Translations under genes and position numbers: made by a program
Notes under the pieces: generated by a model
What the model was told of the DNA's origin: nothing
What the model saw: only the letters and a program-made list of their open reading frames with translations
Databases searched by the model: none
Shown here: positions 24,712-36,233 of the stretch, in pieces
Layout of the letters: each line of letters begins with the position of its first letter
Numbering within the stretch: position 1 is the first letter of the stretch
Origin: Reticulitermes lucifugus
Taxonomy: Eukaryota; Arthropoda; Insecta; Blattodea; Rhinotermitidae
Reading direction: 5' to 3'
NCBI GenBank assembly: GCA_026260175.1
Contig: JAKCWW010000375.1
Location: 53,493-117,492, forward strand
DNA: 64,000 nt

Positions 24712-24930
24712 CACGGGTGGCTGTGCCATGGCTCAAAGGGTTATAAAATGGCCTCTCATCTCGGAGGCCAGTTTCAATACCAGGTCAATCTTGTGAAATT
24801 TTCGGTGAACAAAGCTGTAATGGGGCAGGTTTTCCTCACATTCCACCGGCTTGCCTTGTCAGTGTCACTCCAGTGCTGCACACTCGTAGTCCTTTCATTC
24901 ACCACCGACAGTATGCAGAGAGCCTTTAAA
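24712..24930 (+). mobile_element. tRNA-derived SINE, family B
   Basis: The head 'ggctgtgccatggctcaaag' contains the A box TGGCTCAAAGGG (24729-24740). A degenerate B box ('gtttcaatacc') lies near 24773, followed by the family B body 'aatggggcaggttttcctca' and 'cttgccttgtcagtgtcact'. The conceptual peptides of this copy and the 13.2-kb copy line up (VAVPWL, MGQVF), which ties them to one family although they lie in opposite orientations. Confidence 0.75.
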
Positions 24931-26701
24931 TAATGCACCTAAAATTCCCAGAATTTTGACAGTTTTCTCAACATGTTTAACCCAGGGAATTTTATTTGCT
25001 GTGTGTCTGCCGCTGAATAACTTTTGTTGCGACCTCCTGCCTCTACAGTTTCAAGTTAATTTCTTCTTAAGAGTTCCTGGATTTGAAGACGAGAATTTAA
25101 CTCCTCAAAATGAACTCGAAATCAAACACGCTGATTCTACCTCTCATCCGCCGATATGCAAATATTTCTTCACAGACATAGGCTATTCCTCTCCCACTGT
25201 CTGACCTCTAAAATAAGGATAGACCACACTGTCTTGCTAACAAGATAGGCGAAATCTTTTTATATATTTCACCTTTTTTCATCTTGCAATCACACTTTAA
25301 ATATATTCTTGTGTGAAGCATGGCAAACGCGGAAAATTACAGCATTTTTACAATCACAGGGGATATTTACAAAGTACAAGGACGAAGAAAATAGAAGAAA
25401 GATTGAACATAGGTTAGTACTTGTGTGTGTGTGTGTATGTGTGCGTGCAGTCCGTTCCGTCCTTTCCAGACCGAGTGTTCTTTCATGTGCATGATGCCTT
25501 GAAAGCGAAAAACAGTTTTCCTTTCATGATCAACTGACCCTACAGTCATACACAAAGGAAGGGGATGAGGACCTTCTGCCCTGAAATTCTTACAAATAGC
25601 CCTGGGCGTATAAAAATTACGTAAAGAAATGAAAACGAGCAAAGCAAGACACTTTTTCATGTTTAGACTTCTAACAACTCGAAAGTGTTATTATCATTTT
25701 TGTTTTTATTATTATTATTAATTACTATCGCCTTTATGAACGGTACTTGCAATTAAATACCTAATACAAACCCTGTTTCTAGGGCACATAACGTTGCAGG
25801 TATTCTGTGGTTACAATATATGGCACACGTAATGTTTTTTCCCATTATAAACGTTTTGTACTTTTATATTAGCACTTTCCGAAGTAGGAGCGCAGGGCCC
25901 AGCATGGTTGTTTTCTGTAGTTCCTTTATGTCGTTCTTTCCGTCGCTCAGGTATTGTCTGATTTTGAGATAGTTCCATTTGCCCCTGTTATTACTGGTAT
26001 CACGTCTGTTTTACATTCCACTTGCGCTGGATTTTTATTATTGTGATGATTATTGTTATTACTATAATTATTATTATTATCGTAATAAAGTAAAGTTTCT
26101 TATTTATACACTGAGAAACTAATTCGACAATTCACGAAATACTTATCATTGTTGCTTTAATAGATCTGAATTTCTGATGTAGCTGTATAATTTAAAGTTC
26201 AAGTTAAGCTTCAACGGCTGCAGCATCTTTGGTAATTTCCGGCGGATCGTATCAGTGCCGACGTATTTAGGACTTTGTTTCATAGCCATGTATATATAAG
26301 CGCACCGATACATAAACGGCGCATTGTATACACTTCTATCTTCTTTGTAATTTCGCTGCATTTTTCATGACGTTGTGTTATAATTATGTACAGATTGTGC
26401 AGAAAGTTATACCGTAGTTGCAGGACGCTATACTGTCTTATAAATCACACCTACTGGCTAAACCGAAGCACTAAAATGATGGCTCACTCCAAATTTTCTG
26501 TCAGTAAAATGTCACGTGTTTCCTCCTTCTGGTCCGATAACTTACTTCAGCGACACGCTCATCAACATCATATCATTTTCTGATTCGTCAGTCACGATGA
26601 TCCGCTCCTGGAGTTAATCCCCCTGGCCACCTGCCCTGCCCAACTACAAGTAACTAGTGAGTGACATCAGCAGGAAGAGTCACAGGATCATAAAGCTGGT
26701 A
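24931..26701. other. Gene-free stretch with several microsatellites
   Basis: Holds a (GT)n run at 25421-25443, a TTA/ATT tract at 25697-25726 and an ATT/TTG-rich tract at about 26035-26090. Short frames (24956-25204, 25367-25660, 26146-26361) have no recognisable family. Confidence 0.5.
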
Positions 26702-26703
26702 TA

Positions 26704-27237
26704 TTGTTACAATCATACAAAACGCTTAAATACTTGTACATTGTTCAAGCAAAATGTAGTTCTTAATGTTACTGCAGGTGGTACATATTGCGTCACTGGG
26801 CTTTAAAACTTTAAGACAAAGAATTCCTAGAAGTAACTTCTCACTTCCGCTTTTCACGTGCCACGATAGTCCGATCTAGCTGACAACAGTTTTGGTTGCA
26901 TTATAAGCTTGAGTCCTCACCAAACACGTGTCTTCCAGCATCATCAAATTTGACTTCCACGATTTCTTCTTCTTGGTCTTTCTAGATTTTACAGAAGAAA
27001 AATTTAAACAAATTCAGCAAATTGGAACGTCATTTTACGAGTTACACCAACGCAGTTCAAAACGAACTTAACAAAACATTTCGTAGACATTAATTCCCGA
27101 TTAGTTACTTCTAGAAATTCTTTGTCTTAAAGTTTTAAACCCCAGTGACGCAATATGTACCATCTGCAGTAACATTAAGAACTGCGTTTTGTTCGAAAAA
27201 TATACAAGTATTTATGCGTTTTGTATGATTGTAACAA
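26704..27237. mobile_element. MITE with 135-bp terminal inverted repeats and TA target duplication
   Basis: Left arm 26704-26838 and right arm 27103-27237 are equal in length and inverted, with only scattered mismatches. The termini are TTGTTACAATCATACAAAAC and its complement. Both ends are flanked by TA (26702-26703 and 27238-27239), the target used by the Tc1/mariner superfamily. Complementarity stops abruptly outside the TA. The 264-bp interior has no open frame of interest, so it is a non-autonomous element mobilised in trans. Whether the mariner-like fragments at 16.7-17.9 kb are relatives cannot be told, because their terminal repeats do not match this one. Confidence 0.85.
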
Positions 27238-27239
27238 TA

Positions 27240-28233
27240 AACAGCGAAAATTTCCTTACACAGCGCTTTAAAAGGCCAGTCTTCGTAATGGAAGAGTACG
27301 TGTTTCCTGAGAGGCTCGATATCAATATTTACGAATAATGCAGACGAAGTTAATCTTCACAGGCTTAAATTTCATATCATAAATTCCTGCACCGTAACCA
27401 CCATCGTCGTATACACAAGCTTTTCCAAGAATTTGAAAAATCATAGCTCCACTTCTTTATTTGATTACATCTACTTTATATGGGATCATCTGCAGTTCAC
27501 ATTTTATGCCTCTGTACGCTGTTCGAGATATAAAAACTTACTACAGTCTACTAGTACAATTTTATAAATTTTATTCTACTTCATATTTTATATTATTAAT
27601 TTATGTATGGTTTCCCTGATGATGATCTGCAAAAGATCGAAATTTTTTGAGAGGTAATGTTTAAATGCAAAATTACACATTGACATTGTGCATTTAATTG
27701 GTTATAATAAGATAGCATACACTCGTAGTTGTCATTCCATTCCCTTTGAAGTTCACAGGATAAACATTTATTGAAATCGTGATTCTGAAATGTCCCTCAC
27801 GGGCTATAATTTGTGACAGTGACTTCAGTGATATAACCACAGTATGACCAACAATTTCCAGTAGAGATATTAAAAGTTTTTACAGTAAAATAAAGTTTAT
27901 ACTCATCCGGTTACCTTCATTGAGATTCATCATGGCTTTCCTCAATTCCTCCAGGCAAAATGAAGCGTAATATACGCTTAGGCCACGGTCGTTGTCTTCC
28001 AAAATTTTCAGTTAAACTTTCATAAATAATAATATCCTCCGATGCTATAGTCTCCGATTATAAGAGCATCTTTAAGCAACCCTTGTAAAAAAGAAGGTAC
28101 AGATACGTTGACACCGCAGGAAGAATCTTACTCTACGCTTGTTAAGTAATTCGAACATATAAATAATTTATTCCAGATATTCACCAACAAAATGCACAAA
28201 TCACTAACAAGGTGCAATCAGCCCTTTATCATA
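27240..28233. other. Gene-free AT-rich stretch
   Basis: Contains one hammerhead-like motif at 27616-27643 (separate entry). No coding signal. Confidence 0.5.
27616..27643 (+). other. Hammerhead-like core with 5-bp helix II
   Basis: CUGAUGA (27616-27622), U (27623), then GAUCU paired with AGAUC around a GCAAA loop, directly followed by GAAA. The core and helix II are perfect apart from the extra U shared with other copies. Helix III is replaced by a T-rich run and helix I is not evident, so only half of the fold is supported. Confidence 0.3.
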
Positions 28234-28285
28234 GACAAACCCTACACATGTTTCGGCTCTCTATGAGCCATCATCAGGGGTTTTT
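28234..28285 (-). ncRNA. Hammerhead-ribozyme-like motif, one of the two best copies
   Basis: On the minus strand: helix I AAACCC (28283-28278) pairs with GGGUUU (28242-28237), 6 bp. The core CUGAUGA is 28277-28271, with an extra U opposite 28270. Helix II GGCUC/GAGCC pairs 28269-28265 with 28259-28255. GAA is 28254-28252, and a short ACAUGUGU segment can close helix III with AC/GU, followed by A at 28243 in the cleavage-site position. All three helices of a hammerhead are formed. The only departure from the canonical core is the single U between CUGAUGA and helix II. Activity cannot be judged from sequence alone. Confidence 0.45.
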
Positions 28286-28593
28286 CAACAGTGCTTTTCA
28301 AATGCTGGATAGATCTGCTAATGACACTCGTAAAGTTTTGCACTGTTTATAATCATTTATATATATATATATTTATATGCTTATATACTTATATATTTTT
28401 CATCTCGCCGTTTAAAAATGAGCCCACGAAGTACATTTTACCATCCAAATATCTGATAATACGGCGTCACATAGATGGAATTTGTACGCCAGGTAATTAT
28501 ATCAAAAGTACTAACAGAGTCATATTGTTTAATGTTCTTCTCTAGTTATTTGTGATTATGTGACCTGCCGCTACACTGTGTAATCTGCTATGT
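28286..28593. other. Gene-free stretch, repeat flank
   Basis: The first part probably belongs to the same degraded element as the hammerhead-like motif. A (TA)n run lies at about 28356-28372. No coding signal. Confidence 0.4.
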
Positions 28594-28640
28594 TATGTCG
28601 TAGTAATCCTACGACATATTCTTCGTGTTGTTACAACACG
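28594..28640. repeat. Two adjacent perfect hairpins
   Basis: TATGTCGTAG and CTACGACATA (28594-28603, 28609-28618) form a 10-bp stem with a 5-nt loop. Five bases later CGTGTTG and CAACACG (28624-28630, 28634-28640) form a 7-bp stem with a TTA loop. There is no T-run after them, and terminators of this kind are not expected in a eukaryote, so their role is unknown. Confidence 0.6.
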
Positions 28641-28716
28641 TTATTGACGCTCTTTTTCATTACATTACATGAGACGTAATTAAGGAAAACACTAAACCGC
28701 AAACAGAATATTTAAT

Positions 28717-29098
28717 TTTTACGTTTTATTGACCGTGCATCTTATTACAGTTGAAAATTTATTTTATTTTACCAACTTACACACAATATCTTACAATAGT
28801 ATCAATTTATCCCTATACGTATTTCGGCTTGTTAATAGCCATCCTCAGGGGGTCACAGTGTTAAAGCACATTAATACACATACGGTTTAAGAGCTCAAAG
28901 TGGAGCTCGAAAACAATAGATTGATATTTTAATGTTTTACTCATATGGATGTAACAATTTATACAGTAGATGTATAGTCTGTGCTTTAATACTGTGACCC
29001 CCTGAGGATGGCTATTAACAAGCCGAAATACGTATAGGGATAAGTTGATAATATTGTGAGATATTGTGCCTAAGTTGGTAAAATAAAATAAATTTTCA
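28717..29098. mobile_element. Long-arm hairpin element with hammerhead-like motif in each arm
   Basis: Inverted arms 28751-28870 and 28980-29099 (120 bp each, few mismatches) enclose a 109-bp loop. Each arm reads, toward its outer end, CUGAGGA, U, GGCU...AGCC, GAA, AUACGUAU, A, GGG (plus strand 29002-29039; minus strand in the left arm). A 12-bp direct repeat 'agaatatttaat' lies at 28705-28716 and 29099-29110 and could be a target-site duplication, although the left copy is 34 bp outside the arm and the sequence is AT-rich. No open frame inside; non-autonomous. Confidence 0.75.
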
Positions 29099-29276
29099 AG
29101 AATATTTAATATTTATTGATTGTATAAGGAAATATAGAATTTGGTATGCAGATAAAACACGAACGTACCTACAGGTAGTAAAGAAATACTTTTGTGACTC
29201 ATGAAGATAAAACCTTCAACGGGACGAAGTTTTGAGGTTGAATATGAGAGACAAAATTAACATGGGCAAAATCAAT

Positions 29277-29553
29277 AGCGTAGTCGGTATAGCGACTCGC
29301 TACGGAATGGACGGTTGGGGGATCGAATCCCGGTGGGGGCGAGATTTTCCGCACCCGTCCAGACCGGCCCTCGGGCCCACCCAGCCTCCTATACAATGGG
29401 TACCGGGTCATTCCCGGGGGTAAAGCGGCCGGGGAGTAGAGTTGACCACCCACCCTCATCTAGTGCCAGGGTTAAAGAAAGAGTGTAGCTATACCTCTAC
29501 TCCCCCTCTGGGCCTTCATGGCCCGTTCTATTAGAACTTTACCTTTACCTTTG
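29277..29553 (+). mobile_element. tRNA-derived SINE, family A, well-preserved copy
   Basis: A tRNA-like head with A box 'tagcgtagtcgg' and B box 'ggatcgaatcccgg' is followed by the family body ('gcacccgtccagaccggccc', 'ccagcctcctatacaatggg', 'taccgggtcattcccggggg', 'taaagcggccgggg') and the tail ('ctccccctctgggccttcat' to 'aactttacctttaccttt'). A direct repeat 'aaatcaat' at 29269-29276 and 29554-29561 is a plausible target-site duplication that defines the ends. It serves as the reference for the truncated copies elsewhere in the window. Confidence 0.85.
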
Positions 29554-29561
29554 AAATCAAT

Positions 29562-32500
29562 GTACACGTCGTAAAAATAACAAGTTATTGGGATAAATAT
29601 AACAGATACTAATAATACCAATAAATTTCTATAATGTACCTACAATTTTAAACATTAATAAAAAGGGTGACCCTAATTGATTAAATGTTACGACCAACTG
29701 TTAAGTGTCCAGGTTGCAAAGAACTGAACGAGACTTAATAATAGCTTTGCGTATATTTCCTATCTTGTCAATGTTTAAGCTGACAAGAAAGTAAGATTGT
29801 TGAGTGGAAAACTGTAAAGTTGTATATCGTAAGTAATACAAGAGCCTTAATTATTTTCGACCTAGTTTCTGAAGCGCATTTCCTGCTGATAAACCATACG
29901 TGTGTTGATGCATACATCCTGTTCTCTTCATTCCTATTTTATTGCTGTCTGTTAAATTTTACATCGCAAAACTGATCTGTAATGACGCATACCTAGGACA
30001 TGATTTAAATTCTTTCGGGTATTTTTTCACACCGAAATTTTATTTACCGTAAACAAGCAGATAGGTGGCGTCGAAATATGTGGTTATTGAAGTATGCTTT
30101 TTTAACCACAGTGGAATGTTAGAATGACCGGTGCGGCGTCAGGCATGCATTATTTTATTTTCTCATTGAAACCCATTCGTTCGCACCAAATATAAAAAAT
30201 GTCCCCTGTGAAGAATTTATTCTCAGCCAGTTGTAATCAAACTGCCCCAGACAATTTACTTTTAAATAATGAATATATCAGTTTTAATTTTTCATGGCGG
30301 AGTTTCGCATTGTGGTGTCATAGGTTTCGCTCGTCACAGTGAAGCTAACTCATTTTAGTCTATGACCCAGATCTCTCAAAAATGTGACTTGTATTTGGTG
30401 TGTTCCGTGACATCCTGTGTAACTATTACGTAATCAAATACTCTGGTGAAGACAGAAGTTACTTTACCTACCCAACCCTTTAAATAAGAAAGTACACTTG
30501 GTGCAGTTAGAACCCTTGCTTGGGACACAGTCGCCATAAACCTGCGCCATTGTTAGTGAAATTCTCCGTTAACAAAGAGTTCCTGCTCGTATAGCAAAGT
30601 ACAAAGTAAGAGTCTGAATTAAGGTGTTAAATTGCATTGCTGTAAATTAAGATATATATATATTTGTACTTTATCGGACATCCTCCATCTGAGTTTTTAG
30701 ATTTCATAGCGAGAATACTAAGTTGATAGTCTTCCGCAGTATAGTACCCTGTGTTTAGTAGAGAGGTAATACATTTTGGAGGTATACCCTACTTCTCTCT
30801 TGAGAAGTGGCGTGAGAACTCTACTGCAATCAATGTGCATTAAATTGTATGACGACACTGCAAAAACGGAGGTATCTATCCATCAAACGAAACAAAGTAA
30901 TATCTTAGAATTATTGAATCCTAAAGTTCATAATCCTCGCTGAGTTATGTACACTTAAAAGTACATTGCGTGCAGCGTTTTTGAAATACTGTAAATAAAA
31001 AGAAAACTTTTATCATATAAATTAAACGACCATTACACTGATAGTAGATAAAGCTCAAAACAAGATAGGAAATGTACGTGTATGGTATACTGTGGCGCCT
31101 TTAGATCCTTGCATGTGTTCTTGCCTTAATTATCCGTTACACAGAAATGCATCTGTATCTCTACGTTTTATCCTGTCGAAAGCAATATGTATTAAATATT
31201 ATTGCTTTATCTAGCATTGTCTTAGTTACCCAACAGGCCAGCCGAAATTTCTTTGCGCCATATTATGTTCCTTCATCTATGATCCGCCTGGCTCTGCCGT
31301 ATTTATTCTAATTTTCTCGTTAGTGCCATTAATTTCGGGTAAAATATATATATAACTTGACATGTGTTTGCTTTCCTCTAAAATTTCTCCGAAACTTCTG
31401 TCTATCCAGGAAGAAATCATCGAGATGTTATCATGAAGGTACTTAGGTCTTCATGCGTAATGTCCGATATGTTTGTCCGATTTCAACCAAATCAGAATTT
31501 CTACAACGGATGTTAATGAAAGGCCCAAATATCAAATTGATGAAAATCAGTAGTAGTAATTCCTTTTTGCAGCTTTTCGAATCGCCTAATAGAGAGAATT
31601 ATAAGGCATGGCTTTAATATTTATAATAAAATATTTCCTCCCAATTCCCATTTATTTTATGACCTTATATTTGTGTATATGCAACATACTAGCGCATATT
31701 ACCATTTGTTCACAACAGTATTTGAACACACACAAAATGCTGTCTACACAGGAGTGCTCAGTTCGTTCGTTACAAAGAGTAAGTGATGCTGTGCATGCAG
31801 CCCCACGTAGGCAAGTACTGCTTCCTTCACTGCCAGAGGTTAAGAACATTGCCGTAGTGTTATAGGCAGATAGATCTCTGTCTATCGTGTCAAGTCACTC
31901 GCATCAATACAATCATATTGCCAATACGCGCTTCAAATATTACACAGAAATTCTTTCACTTCCCCCTTACATCTTTATACTTATGTTTACTGCCGGCTGC
32001 TTCCAACACAGCAGACCATTACGACATATTGATTTTGCGATGTTTTTGCCGTCTTCTGTCCTAGCTTTGATTTCGCCCCTTCTTCGTATTTTATCTTCCC
32101 CTTTTTATTTTTTCCTTTTGAAATCTCTGAAGAATCAGATTTTCCCTCATCTAAGACTACGGCTACCACTGCACCGTCCTTCCGTTGGCTTGACAAGTAC
32201 ACTGCCCTGCCATTTACACTTTATAGGAAACTGTTTCACACGTTCCATTGCCAAATAAAATTGACGACAACCTTCTGTAAAATACACCAATTTTCTGAGT
32301 TGTTACTGCTTGGTTATTCCCGACGTTTCGAATCAGCTCTTTCTTGCTTGTATACTTCCCATATGCTATAAATCCTCAAATACCTGTCTAAATACGAACC
32401 CTTTGGGAATGAACCAAGCGGTTATAAATATTTCGGTTACAATAAAAACAGTAATATCTAAGAAAAGCTTTTTAAAACCTTATGGTCACTTAGTAACATA

Positions 32501-33660
32501 ACACTATGACATGGAAGGTAAAACTTCGAATTTAAATTACGTATTGCTGTCTAGGACTGAAAGATCAGGAATACGAGACTAGAGAAAGAAGGAAGTATAA
32601 GAAATGAATGTATAGACGGTTTAAGTCAATTGTTTAAGTTATTAAAATATGTATCAGTAAAACGCAAATAGATAAATATGTGTGAAAATGCATGGCTGAC
32701 AAATTATATACATACCTTTTACAATACCATGAATTGCACGTCGAATCAAAATAACCATAAACCTTGAATAATATTGGCCAAAGTTTCTTTCATCCTTTTC
32801 GTTATGACATCTTGTTATCAGTATAACAACATTCTCCACTAATCGACATAAACATGAATATACCTGCTGCATATGAGATGAGCACTTTGCTAAGCGTGAC
32901 ATATTATTGCCGGGTATTCATAAAATTATCCCAAATACCTCCTTCTAAGAATTATCAACCAGTCTGATGAGACGAGCAGAAATGAAACCCTTCAATTCAA
33001 TCCAAGAAATAGTAAATTAGAGCTAGTGTTGTCGCAAAGCAAGCCCTTCATCAGTTGCTGAATAGAAGCCAGTTTCATCTTTTGAAAAATTCCATAAACT
33101 GGTTGTGTGAAAAACAGATTACTTTTCGCGAGAACTATCGAAAATTAAAAAACGCCTAAGAAAAATTGATAGAAATTCCGCATCTGATCCTTTTAGCATA
33201 TTACACAATTCACCAAAGTACCATATCAGCGAAATGAAAGTGTTAGAATTAATGATTTTTTCATTAAATTTCTTTGAATTACAATAAAATTAGAGATCTC
33301 AGTCCAAATGTGTCTGGTGAAAATGAGTCTCCTTATAGTTACGATTTCAGCAGTAGGTAAACACAGGATGTGAAAAACGTTTTCTGTTTTACAGTGTAGC
33401 CACAGCCCCTAATTGTCTTACATAACGTCGATAAAAATACGTCATATAGGAGTCAGAAAGAAGGACCTGAAATTAGTGCGCTGCTAGTGCTAGTGATAGT
33501 GTCGACGGCAATATTTGGTATTTTGCAGTTGCTTTGGGATTACTGTCAAACCACCTTGGAAAACTGCTTAGCAAAAAATTGGCAAGCCAGATTTGAAAAA
33601 TTTCAGATCACAATACAAAGTCTGTCGAAATTATAAAAATGTTATATTTCCAAAGTTCAA
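29562..33660. other. Gene-free AT-rich stretch, about 4 kb
   Basis: No gene, tRNA or recognisable mobile element. 31930-32230 is pyrimidine-rich on the plus strand, with mirrored frames on both strands that lack recognisable domains. At about 32320-32350 the minus strand has CGAAACGUCGGG, resembling the 3' half of the hammerhead-like repeats at 16.2 and 39.7 kb. Confidence 0.5.
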
Positions 33661-33675
33661 ACATTTTGCATTACC

Positions 33676-33957
33676 TTCTACGTGAGATGCGGGAATTTAG
33701 AAGAACGACTGAGAAAACAAGAAGAAACTAATCCTGCTGAACGATGGGAGGCTATAACCATAGCAATAACGACCCCAGTATTTCCTGACGACCGAAATAT
33801 TTGTTCTGCAACTACATTTTTAAAAAATGTCTCAATCAGTTAAGTGGATACGACGAAACAGCGAAGTTTGCAACACTAAAACTGAATATCCTCTTCTCAG
33901 TGGAAAAGTCACTACTTCCAGATAAAGCACAGGAAAACCTGTCTAAAGCATATTTTT
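33676..33957 (+). pseudogene. Possible degraded coding fragment of unknown origin
   Basis: One frame reads LEERLRKQEETNP, AERWEAITIAITTPVF and DDRNICSATTFLKN. The downstream reading continues in another frame with LSGYDETAKFATLKLNILF and EKSLLPDKAQENLSKAYF, ending in a stop at 33957. The two stretches join naturally across one frameshift near 33820 and look more protein-like than surrounding sequence. I do not recognise the family. It could be a transposon or host-gene pseudogene, or chance. Confidence 0.3.
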
Positions 33958-35924
33958 AATTAGTTCTAAAATCACTCATACATAGAAAAGAAAATACAGG
34001 ATTTTAAAGGTGAAGTTTAATTCTCAGTAAATTAATATTATGAAACATGTAAATACTCTATGTTATACACCGTTGCAAGTAGCGGGTAAATTATATTATC
34101 ATAAGCTTCTGATAATAGTCGCTTCGCATTTGTAACAATGGTATTTCACCATTCATGTCACTTGCGTCGACTGATTCACGGTTACACTCACACCTCAAGG
34201 AATATAGCTGCGTCATTAACTAAGATTTCTCTATTGATAACCAAATACAACAAATAAAAATTAAAAATCCGTATTATTTAAGAGATATACCTTAGAATAT
34301 TATGTTTATATTCAGGGGCCGTAATAGATCACATTAAATCTAATCTAGATAGTTTAGTTATTACTGCGAAAAGTTCGTAGGTATCACTCATTCATACAAA
34401 AGTATCGTTCTCTTAAAAAGCTGTATGAAAAATTAAGATCACGAAATTTTGTAACTTAAAAGAACACGTCACATTCAGACAAATAATACTGTGAATTATG
34501 CAGTTTTTCAAATTTTTATTGCATTAAGCGGTTAAAGCATTATTTTTGCAATTACCTTTGCTATAACTTCTGCATTTAAGATACTGTGACTATATAGCCG
34601 TTAGTTGTTTAGTACTTTCCGAACAGCATAACTGAATAATTTTCTAGAATATTACTACATTTAAGTAAAAAGTACTTAGTTCTATGTAAAGTTTAGTTCG
34701 AATTGTTTACTTCGGCTTATCCCTGTGTATATGTCACTGAGTGCTGAGTTACCTATTTCAGGTATATTCGTATCAGCCATTCACAAAGTAAGCAATGTCA
34801 GTAGAAAAATGTTACGGCACTCTTTATGATCTAATCTCCCTGCATATTTATGCCCATCTTTTACATAAATTGCGCTGTCAAAGACGGTATTTTTACTTCC
34901 AAACTACATCTGCTCTTCAATTAAAATATCTGACTTCGCATGTAAAATTATTTGACAAACCCCTTTTATGCTCATATACAATTATCTCTTAGCATTACTT
35001 AATCTTTTGTCGTCTTACCGTAGGAATGATAAAGATCAGAAAATACACAAGTTACGGCCATACAATAACAGCATGCAATTGATAGGAAGTAGTTGTAATG
35101 TATCAAAATAATGATGACAACACCGTAACAATTGTTTCAGAGAATGTATTTTGGAACGAACTATAAAATTAACATTACACGGCTGTCAAATTATATTTAT
35201 TTTTAAGCTGCACAATTTAGCATTAAGTGGATTACATAAAAACTCTTTTAGGAGAAAAAGACTTATTTATAATTACATATCTTCGAATTTATTGCAGCAA
35301 TGTACGCAGTATAATACTTTATATATGTTGTAATGACCCCGACAATGTACATGAGTGCTCAGCACATGTCGTTCATGGTTAGGTATCACACGATTGTATG
35401 TTTATACTGCTGTATTGCGATGTTCAAGTAAATATAAGCCTATGTTAATTCGTTCGTAGCCTTTTTATTTATATTTTCAATTTCAGATGTTTATACCTTC
35501 ATTGGAAATGGAAAAATAACCACGGATATTGTGTGGATAAGAACAGCTCGAATTAAAGTGGTTTTACACTTTCAGCTATAATGCCACGACTCTCTTGGCA
35601 GACTAACGAGGATCACCTATATGTAGACAAAAGTGATGAATTTAAAATGAACGCACTTGAAACGTGTTATACCTCAATTGAGAGCCTACAGAGGTGTTAT
35701 GTATACAGCAACATGTTTCGTGAGATTACTTCCTTGTATGAAAAATATGTAAATATGGTAAAGGATTTATTCAATAGCAACAAGTATAAAATATGAAAGA
35801 ATGCCTAAATCTTCTCTTAATTTTATTAGAAAATCTGATACGTTATTATGGTTTCAAAATATCAAAATTAATGTTAAATGCTTAGATTTTAAACCTAGTG
35901 ATACCGCCAGGTTTAACGCTATAT
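33958..35924. other. Gene-free AT-rich stretch
   Basis: Small frames (34795-34992, 35151-35333, 35581-35796) have no recognised family and no strong splice signals. AT-rich throughout. Confidence 0.5.
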
Positions 35925-36233
35925 ATTCTGCATTTTGCGTTGAGGCACTGAGCTACAAGCAGGAAAGTCGAGGTTCGATTCCCGATAAGGTCATTGGAAT
36001 TTTTCATTAACTTTATCCTTCCGGCCGCAATATGGCCCTGGGGTCGACTCAGCCTCTAACAGAAATGATTACGAGGAATATCTTCTTGGGGGTAAAGGCG
36101 GCCGGTGCGTAGGGCTCACAACCTTACCACCTTCATGTGTTGATTGTCTAGAAATTCTGGGAGCCTCAAACTTCCGGAGCCCTAAGGGTCTGTCCAGGCC
36201 TGTAATGGGATACCTTTACTTTGCCCACAAGGC
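35925..36233 (+). mobile_element. SINE related to family A, variant 3' end
   Basis: An A-box remnant 'ttgaggcactgagctacaag' and a B box 'aggttcgattcccga' (about 35971) are followed by the family A middle ('ccctggggtcgactcagcct', 'ggggtaaaggcggccgg'). The 3' part differs ('ttgtctagaaattctgggag', 'cggagccctaagggtctgtc') yet still ends 'gggatacctttactttgcc'. This may be a separate subfamily or a composite. Confidence 0.7.

Noticed and set aside
29321-29335. Genuine tRNA gene suggested by A and B boxes
   Set aside because: The sequence cannot fold into a cloverleaf with acceptor stem and continues into the SINE body. The same holds at 13.2, 46.4 and 61.2 kb.
31608-32258. Cluster of frames up to 123 codons
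   Set aside because: The region is pyrimidine-rich, which suppresses stops on one strand. The peptides are leucine/serine/phenylalanine-rich without motifs.
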